Part shown: positions 18,639-26,661 of the stretch, in pieces | Numbering within the stretch: the first letter of the stretch is position 1 | Layout: each line of letters begins with the position of its first letter | NCBI RefSeq assembly: GCF_000299875.1 | Contig: NZ_AMRK01000008.1 | Span: forward strand, 1 to 64,000 | Direction of reading: 5' to 3' | From: Celeribacter baekdonensis B30 | GTDB lineage: Bacteria > Pseudomonadota > Alphaproteobacteria > Rhodobacterales > Rhodobacteraceae | Length of the DNA stretch: 64,000 bases | Translations under genes and position numbers: made by a program | The notes under the pieces: model-generated | The model's database searches: none | What the model saw: the letters and a program-made list of their open reading frames with translations, nothing else | Told to the model about the DNA's origin: nothing

Positions 18639-19289
18639 ATGTTGACGCCCTCCCCCGCACTCTTCGCCCGACTACGCCGAGCCGGGATGGCCTATTGGGT
18701 CATCATCCTCGCCGGACTGAGTTCCGAAATGATGTTTCGCGCCACGGCCCTGTCGGCCACATCACTCTCACAGACGGTCTCGGCCTTGCGGATCAGTGCG
18801 CTTTTGGACAGCGTGATGATTGGCGCGGACATCTATGTCGCGTTGACGTTTTACGCAGTGTTTCGCGCGGTTGATCCGCAAAAAGCGCTGTTTGCCATGG
18901 TGTTTCGGCTGACACAGGGGGCGGTGATTGCCGGATCTTTGATGTTGCAACTGGCCGCTCTTCACGCCCCGGATCAGGCCGCTTGGCTCATGGCGGCACA
19001 GGCCGATGGCTATGATCTTGGCTTGCTGTTCTTTGCGCTCAACACGGCACTGATGGCGCAGCTTTTGTGCCACTCCGGTCTGCTGTCGCCTATGACCAAG
19101 CGGGTCTTGCCCCCTTTGCTCATGGCCTCGGCGCTGATCTATGGAATCAACAGCACGCTGGCACTTTTGGGCTCAAACTTTGCCGAAACCCTTGCGCCCA
19201 GCTATGCCATTCCCCTGGTGTCTGAGAGTTTTTTCGCCTTCTGGCTGCTGGTCTCACGCCACAGCCAAGCCGTCGTTTCACCGCATTAG
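18639..19289 (+). CDS. DUF4386-like membrane protein
   Basis: 216 residues with about six hydrophobic helices: AYWVIILAGLSSEMMF, ALLDSVMIGADIYVALTFYAVF, LTQGAVIAGSLMLQLAAL, GLLFFALNTALMAQLL, VLPPLLMASALIYGI and a last one near SFFAFWLLVS. The order of helices and the R-x-G-x-x-Y-W start fit the DUF4386 family (unknown function). I chose the ATG at 18639 because GAAGGAG lies six bases before it; ATGs at 18600 and 18615 are in frame but without a ribosome site. Its stop overlaps the convergent rluD stop by 4 bases. Probably a target of the divergent LysR regulator. Confidence 0.75.
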   Translation: MLTPSPALFARLRRAGMAYWVIILAGLSSEMMFRATALSATSLSQTVSALRISALLDSVMIGADIYVALTFYAVFRAVDPQKALFAMVFRLTQGAVIAGSLMLQLAALHAPDQAAWLMAAQADGYDLGLLFFALNTALMAQLLCHSGLLSPMTKRVLPPLLMASALIYGINSTLALLGSNFAETLAPSYAIPLVSESFFAFWLLVSRHSQAVVSPH

Positions 19290-20305
19290 AGGTGATCCAA
19301 AAGCCCCTGCATATCCTCGGGCAGAGGCGCCTCAAACAGCATGTCCTCGCCCGTCACAGGATGCACAAAGCCCAGCACGGCCGCATGAAGCGCCTGACGC
19401 GGAAAGGCCGCGACGGCATCGCGCGCCACCTCTGAGAGGGCTTTGTGATTGAGCTTGCGCCGCCCGCCATAGGTTTGATCGCCAACCAGACCATGCCCGG
19501 CATGGGCCATATGCACACGAATTTGGTGGGTGCGCCCGGTTTCCAACCAGCATTCCACAAGGCAAAGCTGCACAGGCGTGCCATAGGTCTCAACCACCCG
19601 CGCGCGGGTGATGGCGTGACGGCCCTCGCTAAACGACACCGCTTGTTTTTGCCGATCGGCCTTGTGACGGCCCAGCATGGTGGTGATACGCATCACATTG
19701 GAGCCTTCAAAGCTCACGCCTTTGACGCCGCGCAGACGCGGGTCCATGATGTCGGGCATGCCATACACCAGCGCATAATATTTGCGCTCGACCGTGTGTT
19801 TTTCGAATTGTTTGGCAAGGCCTTGATGCGCCTTGTCCGATTTGGCAACGACCAAAAGCCCCGATGTGTCCTTGTCGATCCGGTGCACGATGCCGGGGCG
19901 CTTTTCCCCGCCGATGCCCGACAGGTTGTCACCGAAATGATACATCAACGCATTGACCAAGGTGCCCGACGGCGAGCCCGGCGCGGGATGCACCACCATA
20001 CCGACGGGTTTGTTGATCACGATCAGATCGTCATCCTCATAGATCACCTCCAAAGCGATGTCTTCGGCGACGATCTCGACGTCGGCAGCCTGTTCCACAG
20101 TGATCTCAACCCGATCCCCCGCCGCGATTTTACCGGTCTGGTCCGTCGCCACCACGCCATTGACGGTGATCGCCCCCTCGGCCAGCAATTTTGCCAGGCG
20201 CGAGCGCGACAGCGTGGCTTCTTCTGGCACATCGCGGGCAATCGCCTTATCAAGGCGTTTGGGCGGGTTGTCCGCAATGACGAAAGCAACGGTGGTGACA
20301 GACAT
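19286..20305 (-). CDS. rluD: RluA-family 23S rRNA pseudouridine synthase (RluD-like)
   Basis: 339 residues. An N-terminal S4 domain (RLDKAIARDVPEEATLSRSRLAKLLAEGAITVNG) is followed by the catalytic domain with VINKPVGMVVHPAPG and the catalytic Asp in GIVHRIDKDTSGLLVVAKS. The downstream LETGRTHQIRVHMAHAGHGLVGDQTYG block is diagnostic. RluD modifies helix 69 of 23S rRNA and matters for ribosome assembly. I chose the ATG at 20305 as in homologues. Remarkably, this start codon lies in the palindrome CATG, whose other strand is the ATG of the divergent DUF6476 gene. rluD versus rluC/A assignment is by motif impression. Confidence 0.9.
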   Translation of the reverse strand: MSVTTVAFVIADNPPKRLDKAIARDVPEEATLSRSRLAKLLAEGAITVNGVVATDQTGKIAAGDRVEITVEQAADVEIVAEDIALEVIYEDDDLIVINKPVGMVVHPAPGSPSGTLVNALMYHFGDNLSGIGGEKRPGIVHRIDKDTSGLLVVAKSDKAHQGLAKQFEKHTVERKYYALVYGMPDIMDPRLRGVKGVSFEGSNVMRITTMLGRHKADRQKQAVSFSEGRHAITRARVVETYGTPVQLCLVECWLETGRTHQIRVHMAHAGHGLVGDQTYGGRRKLNHKALSEVARDAVAAFPRQALHAAVLGFVHPVTGEDMLFEAPLPEDMQGLLDHL

Positions 20306-20624
20306 GAGTGATCCGATTGAGTTGGACCCAAAAGACATGGCGGGATTGACGCTGTTGCGTCGGCTGGTCACCGGGCTTTTGGTCGTGATGATTTGCGGGT
20401 TTCTAGTCCTGATTGGACTGCTTGTCACCCGTTTCCCTGACATGAATACGCCAAGCACGCCTGCGATCTCGTTTGATCTGCCAGAGACGATCACTTTGCC
20501 CGAGGGCGTGAACCCCACCGCCTTCACCCGTGGAGACGACTGGGTGGCAATTGTCACCGATGATGCGATCTTGATTTACAGCGCTGAAACCGGCGCGCTG
20601 CGCCAGACGGTGTTGCTGAAATAA
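20304..20624 (+). CDS. DUF6476 family membrane protein
   Basis: 106 residues: a short acidic N-terminus (MSDPIELDPKDMAGLTLL), one membrane helix (LVTGLLVVMICGFLVLIGLLV), then an extracytoplasmic domain with PETITLPEGVNPTAFTRGDDWVAIVTDDAILIYS. This is a conserved small Rhodobacteraceae protein that usually sits beside rluD; the role is unknown. Its ATG shares the AT of CATG with the start of rluD on the other strand, so the signals for translating each gene lie inside the other gene. It is the last chromosomal gene before the integrated element. Confidence 0.88.
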   Translation: MSDPIELDPKDMAGLTLLRRLVTGLLVVMICGFLVLIGLLVTRFPDMNTPSTPAISFDLPETITLPEGVNPTAFTRGDDWVAIVTDDAILIYSAETGALRQTVLLK

Positions 20625-20691
20625 CGCCGAATAGCACGACAGCCCTGATGCGTCACATAGAGATGCGTCACATAAAACGGATGGGTAAAAG

Positions 20692-20738
20692 TGGTACCAC
20701 CACCCCGGCTCGAACGGGGGACCTCCTGATCCACAATC
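20692..20738 (-). repeat. Left attachment core (displaced tRNA-His 3' fragment)
   Basis: Reads TGGTACCACCACCCCGGC... and ends ...CCACAATC. It matches the 3' part of the tRNA-His at 31052-31099 (CCA end, T arm, anticodon) apart from one base: the G-run here has five Gs against six on the right. Sequence to the right of 20738 no longer resembles a tRNA, so this is a fragment and not a gene. Confidence 0.92.
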
Positions 20739-20857
20739 TCTAGGTCCCGACTTTTCTCCAAAATGCGCGGTCTTGCATATAGGTGCATAGTCTATTGTTT
20801 TATAAAGATTAATGTCGTACTTTCACCACATGGGCTTGCACTGACTTTCTTGCACCG

Positions 20858-20898
20858 TGGTAGCCCGGTGGTAGCCGCGTGGTAGCCCGGTGGTAGCC
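20858..20898 (+). repeat. Four phased TGGTAGCC repeats (probable integrase arm sites)
   Basis: TGGTAGCC occurs at 20858, 20869, 20880 and 20891, exactly 11 bases apart, so all copies face the same side of the helix. The units read TGGTAGCCCGG, TGGTAGCCGCG, TGGTAGCCCGG and TGGTAGCCAG. Two more copies with the same spacing lie near the right end (30987, 30998). They end just before the integrase start, so the integrase may also repress its own promoter by binding here. Confidence 0.85.
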
Positions 20899-20918
20899 AG
20901 AACATGAAAGGCCCGACA

Positions 20919-22178
20919 ATGACCAAGCTCACAAAACGCACTGTTGACGCCGCCAAGGTTCAGCCAAAGCGATATATCCTCTGGGATAGTGAGATCGCGG
21001 GCTTTGGCCTTCGCGTCTCTCCCACAGGTAAGAAAACCTATGTCCTCAAATATCGCATCGGCGGCGGACGTGCGGGCCGTGTGCGGTGGGCTGTGATTGG
21101 CACTCATGGAACCCTAACCCCTGAGCAAGCGCGTGACGCGGCCCGCGTTTGGGCCTCTGAGGTGGCGCAGGGCGGTGATCCGGCAACGGACAAAGCGGAC
21201 GCAAGAAAAGCGCCCACCGTCAAAGAGCTTCTGGAAAGCTATGTGAGGGATCACGTCAAAAGAAAGAACAAGGAAAGCACAGCGGCGGATATTGAGCGGC
21301 AGGTGGACAAGATAATCGTCCCCGCACTTGGCAAGCTCAAGGTGGCTGACGTGACCCGCCCGGACATTGCCAAATTTCACAACGCGCTTGCCGCCACGCC
21401 CTACCAAGCCAACCGCGCCCTTGCCACACTCTCGAAGGCGTTCAACCTTGCCGAAGTCTGGGGGATGCGGCCCGACAACTCCAATCCCTGCTATAAGGTC
21501 GAACGCTTCAAAGAAAAGGCACGGGAACGCTTTTTAAGCGCGACGGAGTTCCAGCGCTTGGGGGAGACCCTGACGCGGGCAGAACGCGAACCCATGACGC
21601 AGACAAAGGCGGGCCGGGATCGCTTGATTAGAGTGAACCCCGAAGCCATCCGCGCAATCCGCCTCTTGATTTTCACGGGTGCCCGTGTTGGCGAAATCTT
21701 GTCCCTCCGTTGGGAATACATCGACGCCGAAACAGGCCGCGCAAACTTGCCGGACTCAAAGACCGGAAAAAAGGTGTTGCAACTCCCTGCCCCGGCTCTT
21801 GAGGTTCTGAACCTCTCAAAGCGGCCCGAAGACGGCAAAGGCTTTGTGATCCGGGGCGGTGACGCCTCAAACCCTGAGGCCCCTCTAGTGAACCTCAAAG
21901 ACCCTTGGTTGATGATCCGCACGGCGGCTGGGCTTGAGGACGTGCGCCTCCACGATCTGCGTCACGCCTTTGCATCGGTCGCGGTCACCGGGGGCATGTC
22001 ACTGCCGATGATTGGCGCTTTGCTGGGCCACCGCGAAACGCAAACCACACAGCGATACGCTCACCTTGCGGACGATCCTCAGAAGGCGGCGGCGGGTCAA
22101 ATCGCCTCCCGGATTTCTGACGCAATGCGCGGCGGAGACGGCGGCGCTGAGGTGATCCCGTTGCCCAAAAGAGGATGA
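20919..22178 (+). CDS. int: Tyrosine-type site-specific integrase (DUF4102/P4-type)
   Basis: Catalyses integration and excision at the tRNA-His att site. The 419 residues have an N-terminal arm-binding domain of the DUF4102 type (LTKRTVDAAKVQPKRYILWDSEIAGFGLRVSPTGKKTYVLKYR), a SAM-like core-binding domain, and the catalytic domain with Arg (TGARVGEILSLRW, ~R256), H-x-x-R (LHDLRHAFAS, ~H345/R348), His (LGHRETQTTQRY, ~H371) and the nucleophile Tyr (~Y380). All catalytic residues are present, so it is probably active. I chose the ATG at 20919 because AAAGG lies seven bases before it; the ATG at 20904 is in frame but without a ribosome site. Confidence 0.93.
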   Translation: MTKLTKRTVDAAKVQPKRYILWDSEIAGFGLRVSPTGKKTYVLKYRIGGGRAGRVRWAVIGTHGTLTPEQARDAARVWASEVAQGGDPATDKADARKAPTVKELLESYVRDHVKRKNKESTAADIERQVDKIIVPALGKLKVADVTRPDIAKFHNALAATPYQANRALATLSKAFNLAEVWGMRPDNSNPCYKVERFKEKARERFLSATEFQRLGETLTRAEREPMTQTKAGRDRLIRVNPEAIRAIRLLIFTGARVGEILSLRWEYIDAETGRANLPDSKTGKKVLQLPAPALEVLNLSKRPEDGKGFVIRGGDASNPEAPLVNLKDPWLMIRTAAGLEDVRLHDLRHAFASVAVTGGMSLPMIGALLGHRETQTTQRYAHLADDPQKAAAGQIASRISDAMRGGDGGAEVIPLPKRG

Positions 22179-22682
22179 TCTGAGCGGCATATCTAGGGGG
22201 CGGCACCTGCCCGGCCAATCAATATCTAGGGGCCGCTCCCACGCCGTTTCGCCCTCGCACATACTCAAAAACCGCGTTACTTTTGTTACCCCGTTACTTT
22301 ACCATCAAATTATTGATTTTAATATAAAATATCGTAACTATTTTTTGTGACCAAGAGTTTGGGTTTTGTTACTTGTTACCTTTTTCAGCCGCCAAACCCG
22401 CCCAGCGCACCCTGATGCAAGAATATGAAAGAGCGCCCCGCGCTGGGCGGGTGTCAAAAATCGCCTTAAATCGCCTGTTTTTCCGACTTCACGAAACACA
22501 ACATATAGTGTCTTGGCGATGAGGTCCGCCGACGCACAGAAACTTATCCACAGACTTCCCAAGTCCGCCCCAGGTGTGAGATATTGCAGTGTGGGCGGCT
22601 AGGGTAGCTCCCGAACATGGCAGACCTCACGCGCCATTGTCGCCCGCTTCTAAACGCGTGAGTACGGGGAGTGTGGGGGCAC
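22179..22682. other. Intergenic region downstream of int with stem, repeats and iterons
   Basis: About 500 bases without a gene. It starts with a pair of ATATCTAGGGG repeats (22189 and 22223) inside an inverted repeat GAGCGGC (22182-22188) / GCCGCTC (22232-22238). An AT-rich, GTTAC-rich tract follows (see separate entry). An AT stretch TTATTGATTTTAAT at 22310-22323 recurs exactly at 31039-31052 beside the right attachment core. The last 120 bases probably hold the promoter of the replication-gene operon. Confidence 0.6.
22276..22389 (+). repeat. Left GTTAC iteron array
   Basis: GTTAC at 22276, 22285, 22293, 22378 and 22385, plus the inverted form GTAAC at 22334, around the AT-rich segment 22303-22343. 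The first three copies are spaced 9 and 8 bases. The mirror-image array at 30723-30744 has the same spacing in reverse. Iterons beside an AT-rich tract and next to primase/ATPase genes suggest an origin of replication. Confidence 0.7.
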
Positions 22683-23285
22683 ATGAACACAGCAATTAAA
22701 ATGTTTGACGACAGCGCATTTGCGGAAATGGCGCGGGCGGCTCAATCTATAGAGCAAATGCACACACGGCTTTCTGAGGCAATCCCACCGGATTTTGCCA
22801 ATCGCCTCTCTTCGCAATTTCAAGGTTTCGACCTTAAGAACACCATCCAATGGCCAGAGGGTTTGTCTGACCAGATCGCAAACAGCTTTTCTGTTCCAAA
22901 TCCCCCCGCGCTTACCTCTCTCTCAGATAGTTTAGCGGAGACTGCGGAACGGATGCGCCGTTCCCTTGCAGTTCCCACACTTATTCGCCCCACTCCTGAG
23001 GAGGTCGCTTCACCAAATACGGAAACCGCGCCACCTCCTAGGAACAAAGGTGGGAGGCCATCATACGCATGGCGATATGTGGGCATGGAATTATTTGCCA
23101 TGGATCTACTGCGGCGCGGCGAAGAGAAAAGCCGGCACGGGTGCGCAAAACGGCTGGTGGCGACATTTGGCTTCACGCCAAGTCATAACACTTGGGTTGA
23201 AAAGAGCGGGCTAATTGTATTTGGAAACAGTGAGCGCGCGGCAATTGATCGCCTTTCCGAATACTTAAAAAACTTCATAATTTAA
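22683..23285 (+). CDS. Unknown protein with GGRPSY motif, possible DNA-binding C-terminus
   Basis: 200 residues, not recognised as a family. The N-terminal half is helical and acidic/amphipathic (MFDDSAFAEMARAAQSIEQMHTRLSEAI) with heptad-like spacing, then a Pro-rich linker (PTPEEVASPNTETAPPPRNK). The C-terminal ~80 residues start with KGGRPSYAWRYVGME and continue LRRGEEKSRHGCAKRLVATFGFTPSHNTWVEKSGLIVFG. G-R-P-x-Y-x-W followed by a helical domain occurs in small accessory HTH-like proteins of islands, so DNA binding is possible. First gene after the left iteron array, so it may bind the iterons as an initiator or regulator; this is a hypothesis. The ATG at 22683 is preferred over the GTG at 22671. 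Confidence 0.6.
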   Translation: MNTAIKMFDDSAFAEMARAAQSIEQMHTRLSEAIPPDFANRLSSQFQGFDLKNTIQWPEGLSDQIANSFSVPNPPALTSLSDSLAETAERMRRSLAVPTLIRPTPEEVASPNTETAPPPRNKGGRPSYAWRYVGMELFAMDLLRRGEEKSRHGCAKRLVATFGFTPSHNTWVEKSGLIVFGNSERAAIDRLSEYLKNFII

Positions 23286-23290
23286 ACAGG

Positions 23291-23348
23291 TTGACATAGT
23301 TTCCGCGAAAACCAGAAGAGCTTTTCAGTAAAAAGAACAGGGTTTTCG
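23291..23348 (+). promoter_or_regulatory. Candidate promoter and operator before the replication operon
   Basis: A perfect -35-like TTGACA at 23291-23296 is followed by an inverted repeat CGAAAACC (23306-23313) / GGTTTTCG (23341-23348). No convincing -10 was seen at 17 bases. The position, just before the AlpA-like gene, suggests regulated expression of the replication genes. Confidence 0.4.
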
Positions 23349-23416
23349 GAAAAGACAATCGTGCCGCACTTGCACAGTTTCATTCCATGCAACGCAAATG
23401 GAAAGGATGTTGTGCA

Positions 23417-23629
23417 ATGTTTGAACTCTTGCAACCTGATCGCCTACTTTCTCGCTCTGAAGTAGAACTGAATTTTGGCGTATCGCGCCGCTTTCTCGAA
23501 GTCTCCGCTGTGCGCGGTGACGGCCCGCCCATGATCAAGATTGGTCGCTCTGTCCGCTATCGTGTGGGTGATCTGCGCGAATGGATTGAGGCCCGCAAGG
23601 TCACGTCCACCTCTCAGGAGGTGCAATAA
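23417..23629 (+). CDS. AlpA/excisionase-like helix-turn-helix protein
   Basis: 70 residues with a MerR/AlpA-type HTH_17 domain: LLSRSEVELNFGVSRRFLEVSAVRGDGPPMIKIGRSVRYRVGDLREWIEARK. The phrase P-x-x-K-I-G-R-x-V-R-Y-x-x-x-D-L-x-x-W-I is the family signature. Such proteins in P4-like elements activate or direct integrase-mediated excision. An in-frame ATG at 23387 would add ten residues (MQRKWKGCCA); the ATG at 23417 starts nearer the conserved domain. The next gene overlaps its stop by one base (TAATG), so they are translationally coupled. Confidence 0.85.
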   Translation: MFELLQPDRLLSRSEVELNFGVSRRFLEVSAVRGDGPPMIKIGRSVRYRVGDLREWIEARKVTSTSQEVQ

Positions 23630-23886
23630 TGACCACCCGCGTCCCAACTCCTAAAATCTTTATCGGGTCGGATGGGCAATTGAGCTTAGGGCGGGCGGAT
23701 CAAACTCGCTTTCACAAGCTTGATCTGACCAATCACGACGAAACCATGCTGGAAAAGCTGGGGTTTGTAATCAAGGCTTACAACCGCTTTGCGGCTTTCA
23801 CTGAAGCCGTTGAACGCGTTGAAACGGTTATCCAAAAATACGAAAGCCTTGGGCTTCCGCAGTGGGAGGACAAATCCCATGACTGA
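23629..23886 (+). CDS. Small protein of unknown function in the replication operon
   Basis: 85 residues, not recognised. It has a short beta-like N-terminus (KIFIGSDGQLSLGRADQTRFHKLDL) and a long C-terminal amphipathic helix (MLEKLGFVIKAYNRFAAFTEAVERVETVIQKYESLG). Its start overlaps the AlpA-like stop and its end overlaps the primase start by 8 bases, so it is made together with both. A role as primase accessory or partner is suggested by position only. Confidence 0.7.
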   Translation: MTTRVPTPKIFIGSDGQLSLGRADQTRFHKLDLTNHDETMLEKLGFVIKAYNRFAAFTEAVERVETVIQKYESLGLPQWEDKSHD

Positions 23887-24778
23887 GGCCGAACGCATTA
23901 CCCGCGCACTTGGGGGCGAATGGCGCGGCTCCTCTGGCCTTGCGCCCTGCCCGATCTGCCAACCTGAGGGGCGGCGCGATCAACGGGGCTTGTCTCTCTC
24001 TGACAGCGCTGGGAGGCTCTTGGTGCATTGCCATAAGAGCGGCTGCGATGTGTTGCGGGACCTGCAAGCCCGCAATTTGACCGACACACCACGCGACCGT
24101 GCGCCCTATGATCCCGAAGAGGCCCAGCGCCGCAAGGCCGAAGAGCGCAAACGCGAGACCAAGCGCCTCAAGACGGCCCATGATCTTTTCGCGGAAGGTG
24201 TCTCTTGCGAGGGCACCGCCGCCCAAGCCTACCTTGAGGGGCGCGGCATTATGGGGATGCGGTTCAACCGGATCGCCCGCACCCTGCGCTTTCATCCCTC
24301 TGCCCTTCACGGGGCCTCCGGCCAACGTCTCCCGGCGATGTTGGCGCAAATCCGCGGCCCCAAGGGCGAACCGTTGGGGCTGCATCGCACCTTTCTCAAA
24401 CCGGACGGCAGCGGCAAAGCCGATGTTGAGCCGCAAAAGATGATGCTTGGGCCGTCCTCCGGGGGCGCTGTGCGCTTTGGGCCGGACAATCGGGTGATTG
24501 CCCTTGCGGAGGGTATTGAGACCGCTCTGTCCGTGTCTCAGGCCTCCCGCCTGACGGTCTGGGCCACCTTGTCCACCTCTGGCCTAAAAGGGCTGATCCT
24601 GCCGCCGCCTCCCGTGGCGGAGGTGATCGTGATTGCGGCGGACCATGACCCTGCCGGGATTTCGGCGGCGGAACAAACGGCAGAGCGCCTTGAGCGCGAA
24701 GGCCGCGCCGTGTCGGTGATCTATCCGCGCACTCCGGGGAGCGACTTTAACGACCTTTTGAGCGAGGCGGGCCAATGA
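23879..24778 (+). CDS. Primase-like protein with zinc finger and Toprim domain
   Basis: 299 residues. A zinc-finger-like start has C24-P-I-C27 and H50-C51-H52-x3-C56 (CHC2-type primase finger). A basic helical linker follows (RRKAEERKRETKRLKTAHDLF), then a DUF7146-like segment (AQAYLEGRGI ... LRFHPS) and a Toprim domain with the catalytic Glu in ALAEGIETALS and the Asp pair in IVIAADHDPAG. These are features of phage and plasmid primases that work with a DUF927/D5-like ATPase. The start is ATG 23879; the longer open frame to 23789 lies in the previous gene. It overlaps the DUF927 gene by 4 bases (ATGA). Confidence 0.88.
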   Translation: MTEAERITRALGGEWRGSSGLAPCPICQPEGRRDQRGLSLSDSAGRLLVHCHKSGCDVLRDLQARNLTDTPRDRAPYDPEEAQRRKAEERKRETKRLKTAHDLFAEGVSCEGTAAQAYLEGRGIMGMRFNRIARTLRFHPSALHGASGQRLPAMLAQIRGPKGEPLGLHRTFLKPDGSGKADVEPQKMMLGPSSGGAVRFGPDNRVIALAEGIETALSVSQASRLTVWATLSTSGLKGLILPPPPVAEVIVIAADHDPAGISAAEQTAERLEREGRAVSVIYPRTPGSDFNDLLSEAGQ

Positions 24779-26661
24779 GTGAAAAAGACATCGCGCGGCT
24801 GGTCGAAGAGGCCGCACAAAAGGCCGAAGCCAAGAAACAAGAACGCGCTGGGCGGTGCGGAAAGGCCCAGACGCGGACCAAGAAAGGCCGCTTTCCGTTC
24901 AAGGTCGAAAAGGGCTTTGTGTGGCACGAAATCGACGAAAACACAGAGGACGGCGGCACCCGCAAAAAGTGGTTGCCCTTTGTCTCTGAGGTTCATGTCA
25001 AAGCCGCCACCAGATCGCCCGATAGCGACGATTGGGGCCTTCTCTTGGTCGTTGTGGACCCTGACGGGCAGGAACATGAATGGCCCATGCCTCAGGCGCT
25101 CCTTGCCGCCTCTGGTGAGGCCTTGCGGGCCGAACTCTTGCGGCTTGGGATGCGCCCAGCGCTGGGCAGTCGCAAATGGAAAGAATGGCTGACAGAGTAC
25201 CTGGTCTGTGCGTGCCCCGAAGAGCGGGCGCGCTGTGTCGGGTCGATCGGCTGGCACGGGGAAACCTTCGTCCTGCCCGATGAGGTGTTTTCCAATACCG
25301 AGAGCAAAGAGCGGATTGTGTTGCAAAGCACGGCGCGCCTTGAACACGCCTACAACCAAAAGGGCACCCTTGCCTCATGGCGTGACGCGATCTCGATTCC
25401 GTCCTTGGGCAATTCCCGGCTTGTGCTGGCTATCTCCGCCGCCTTTGCCGCCCCCCTCTTGACCATCACGGGGGATGAGAGCGGCGGGTTTCACCTGCGC
25501 GGCGGGTCATCGCTTGGCAAATCCACCGCGCTTGAAGTGGCCGGGTCTGTTTGGGGTGGCGGCAATCAGGGCGGCTATAAGAAGACATGGCGCGCGACAG
25601 ACAACGCTCTTGAGGGCGTGGCCGCGATGCACAACGGCGCGCTTCTGTGCCTTGATGAGCTTTCGCAGGTCGATGCCAAAGCGGCGGACAAGGCCATTTA
25701 CATGCTGGGCAACGGCACGGGTAAAGGTCGCCAAAACAAAGAGGGCAACCTGAAAAAGGAACAGACGTGGCGCACCCTGTTCCTGAGCAACGGCGAGGTG
25801 TCCTTGGCCGATAAGCTCAATGAGGCGGGCAGCAAAACGGCGGCGGGCATGGAAGTGCGCTTGATCGACCTGCGCGCCGATGCCGGGGCAGGCCTTGGCC
25901 TTTTCGACCAAGTGCCCAACGGCGTCACCCCTGCGGAGTTTTCCCAACGCCTCAAGGCTGCATCCGGGGCACATTATGGCACAGCCGCGCGGGCGTTCTT
26001 GCGGGAACTGGTCGGGGATCTCCCTTGCTTTCGTGACGAACTGGCAAAGTTGCGCCGGGATTTTCTTGCGGATGCCGTGCCGCCCGGTGCGGACGGTCAG
26101 GTGCGCCGGGTGGCGGATCGCTTTGCACTGGTGGCCGCTGCGGGAGAAATGGCCTCTGTGTTTGATGTGACGGGCTGGCCCTCTGGTGCCGCGCGCGAGG
26201 CGGCGTTGCGGTGTTTCAAGGATTGGGTTTCTGAGCGGGGCGGTATTGGATCGGGTGAGGTGGCGGACGCACGGCGGCGCATTGCGGAGGCGATTGAGAT
26301 TTATGGTCAGGCGCGGTTTCAGGATTGGAGCAATCGGGACCGGGCGGTCATTGCGCCCCGTTGGGGCTATGTCAAAGGCTGGGAAGAGGATGAGGACGCC
26401 GAAGCGGTCGGGCGGTGGCGTAAACTGGAATATGATTGGTTTTTCACCAGTAGCGGCCTGAAAACCGTCCTAACCGGGCTTGATCTCAAATCCGTGGTTT
26501 CAAGCCTGTTGGATCAAGGGGTGATTGTCGCCCAAGGCCCGACCAAAGGCCCCACCAAAACCTTTCACGTTCCAAACGCGGGCGGCAAGGTCCGCCTTTA
26601 CCAAATCAACGCGGCGGCGCTGGGCGATGATTTAGACGCCTCTGAGGGGGATGTGGCGTGA
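24775..26661 (+). CDS. DUF927 domain ATPase (putative replicative helicase)
   Basis: 628 residues. The DUF927 region spans about residues 45-400, with Walker A GGSSLGKST (243-251) and Walker B ALLCLDEL (289-296), then an arginine-finger-type tract (LSNGEVSLADK ... MEVRLIDL). The C-terminus (about 520-610) looks like a winged-helix domain (GLKTVLTGLDLKSVVSSLLDQGVIVAQ). DUF927 proteins follow primases in integrative elements and plasmids and probably unwind the origin. The N-terminal ~40 residues are basic and Ala/Glu/Lys-rich. Coupled to the primase by a 4-base overlap, it supports autonomous replication after excision. Confidence 0.9.
   Translation: MSEKDIARLVEEAAQKAEAKKQERAGRCGKAQTRTKKGRFPFKVEKGFVWHEIDENTEDGGTRKKWLPFVSEVHVKAATRSPDSDDWGLLLVVVDPDGQEHEWPMPQALLAASGEALRAELLRLGMRPALGSRKWKEWLTEYLVCACPEERARCVGSIGWHGETFVLPDEVFSNTESKERIVLQSTARLEHAYNQKGTLASWRDAISIPSLGNSRLVLAISAAFAAPLLTITGDESGGFHLRGGSSLGKSTALEVAGSVWGGGNQGGYKKTWRATDNALEGVAAMHNGALLCLDELSQVDAKAADKAIYMLGNGTGKGRQNKEGNLKKEQTWRTLFLSNGEVSLADKLNEAGSKTAAGMEVRLIDLRADAGAGLGLFDQVPNGVTPAEFSQRLKAASGAHYGTAARAFLRELVGDLPCFRDELAKLRRDFLADAVPPGADGQVRRVADRFALVAAAGEMASVFDVTGWPSGAAREAALRCFKDWVSERGGIGSGEVADARRRIAEAIEIYGQARFQDWSNRDRAVIAPRWGYVKGWEEDEDAEAVGRWRKLEYDWFFTSSGLKTVLTGLDLKSVVSSLLDQGVIVAQGPTKGPTKTFHVPNAGGKVRLYQINAAALGDDLDASEGDVA

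Noticed and set aside
20692-20760. A second tRNA-His gene at the left end of the island
   Set aside because: Only the 3' part of the cloverleaf is present; the D arm and 5' acceptor strand are missing. It is the displaced attachment fragment.
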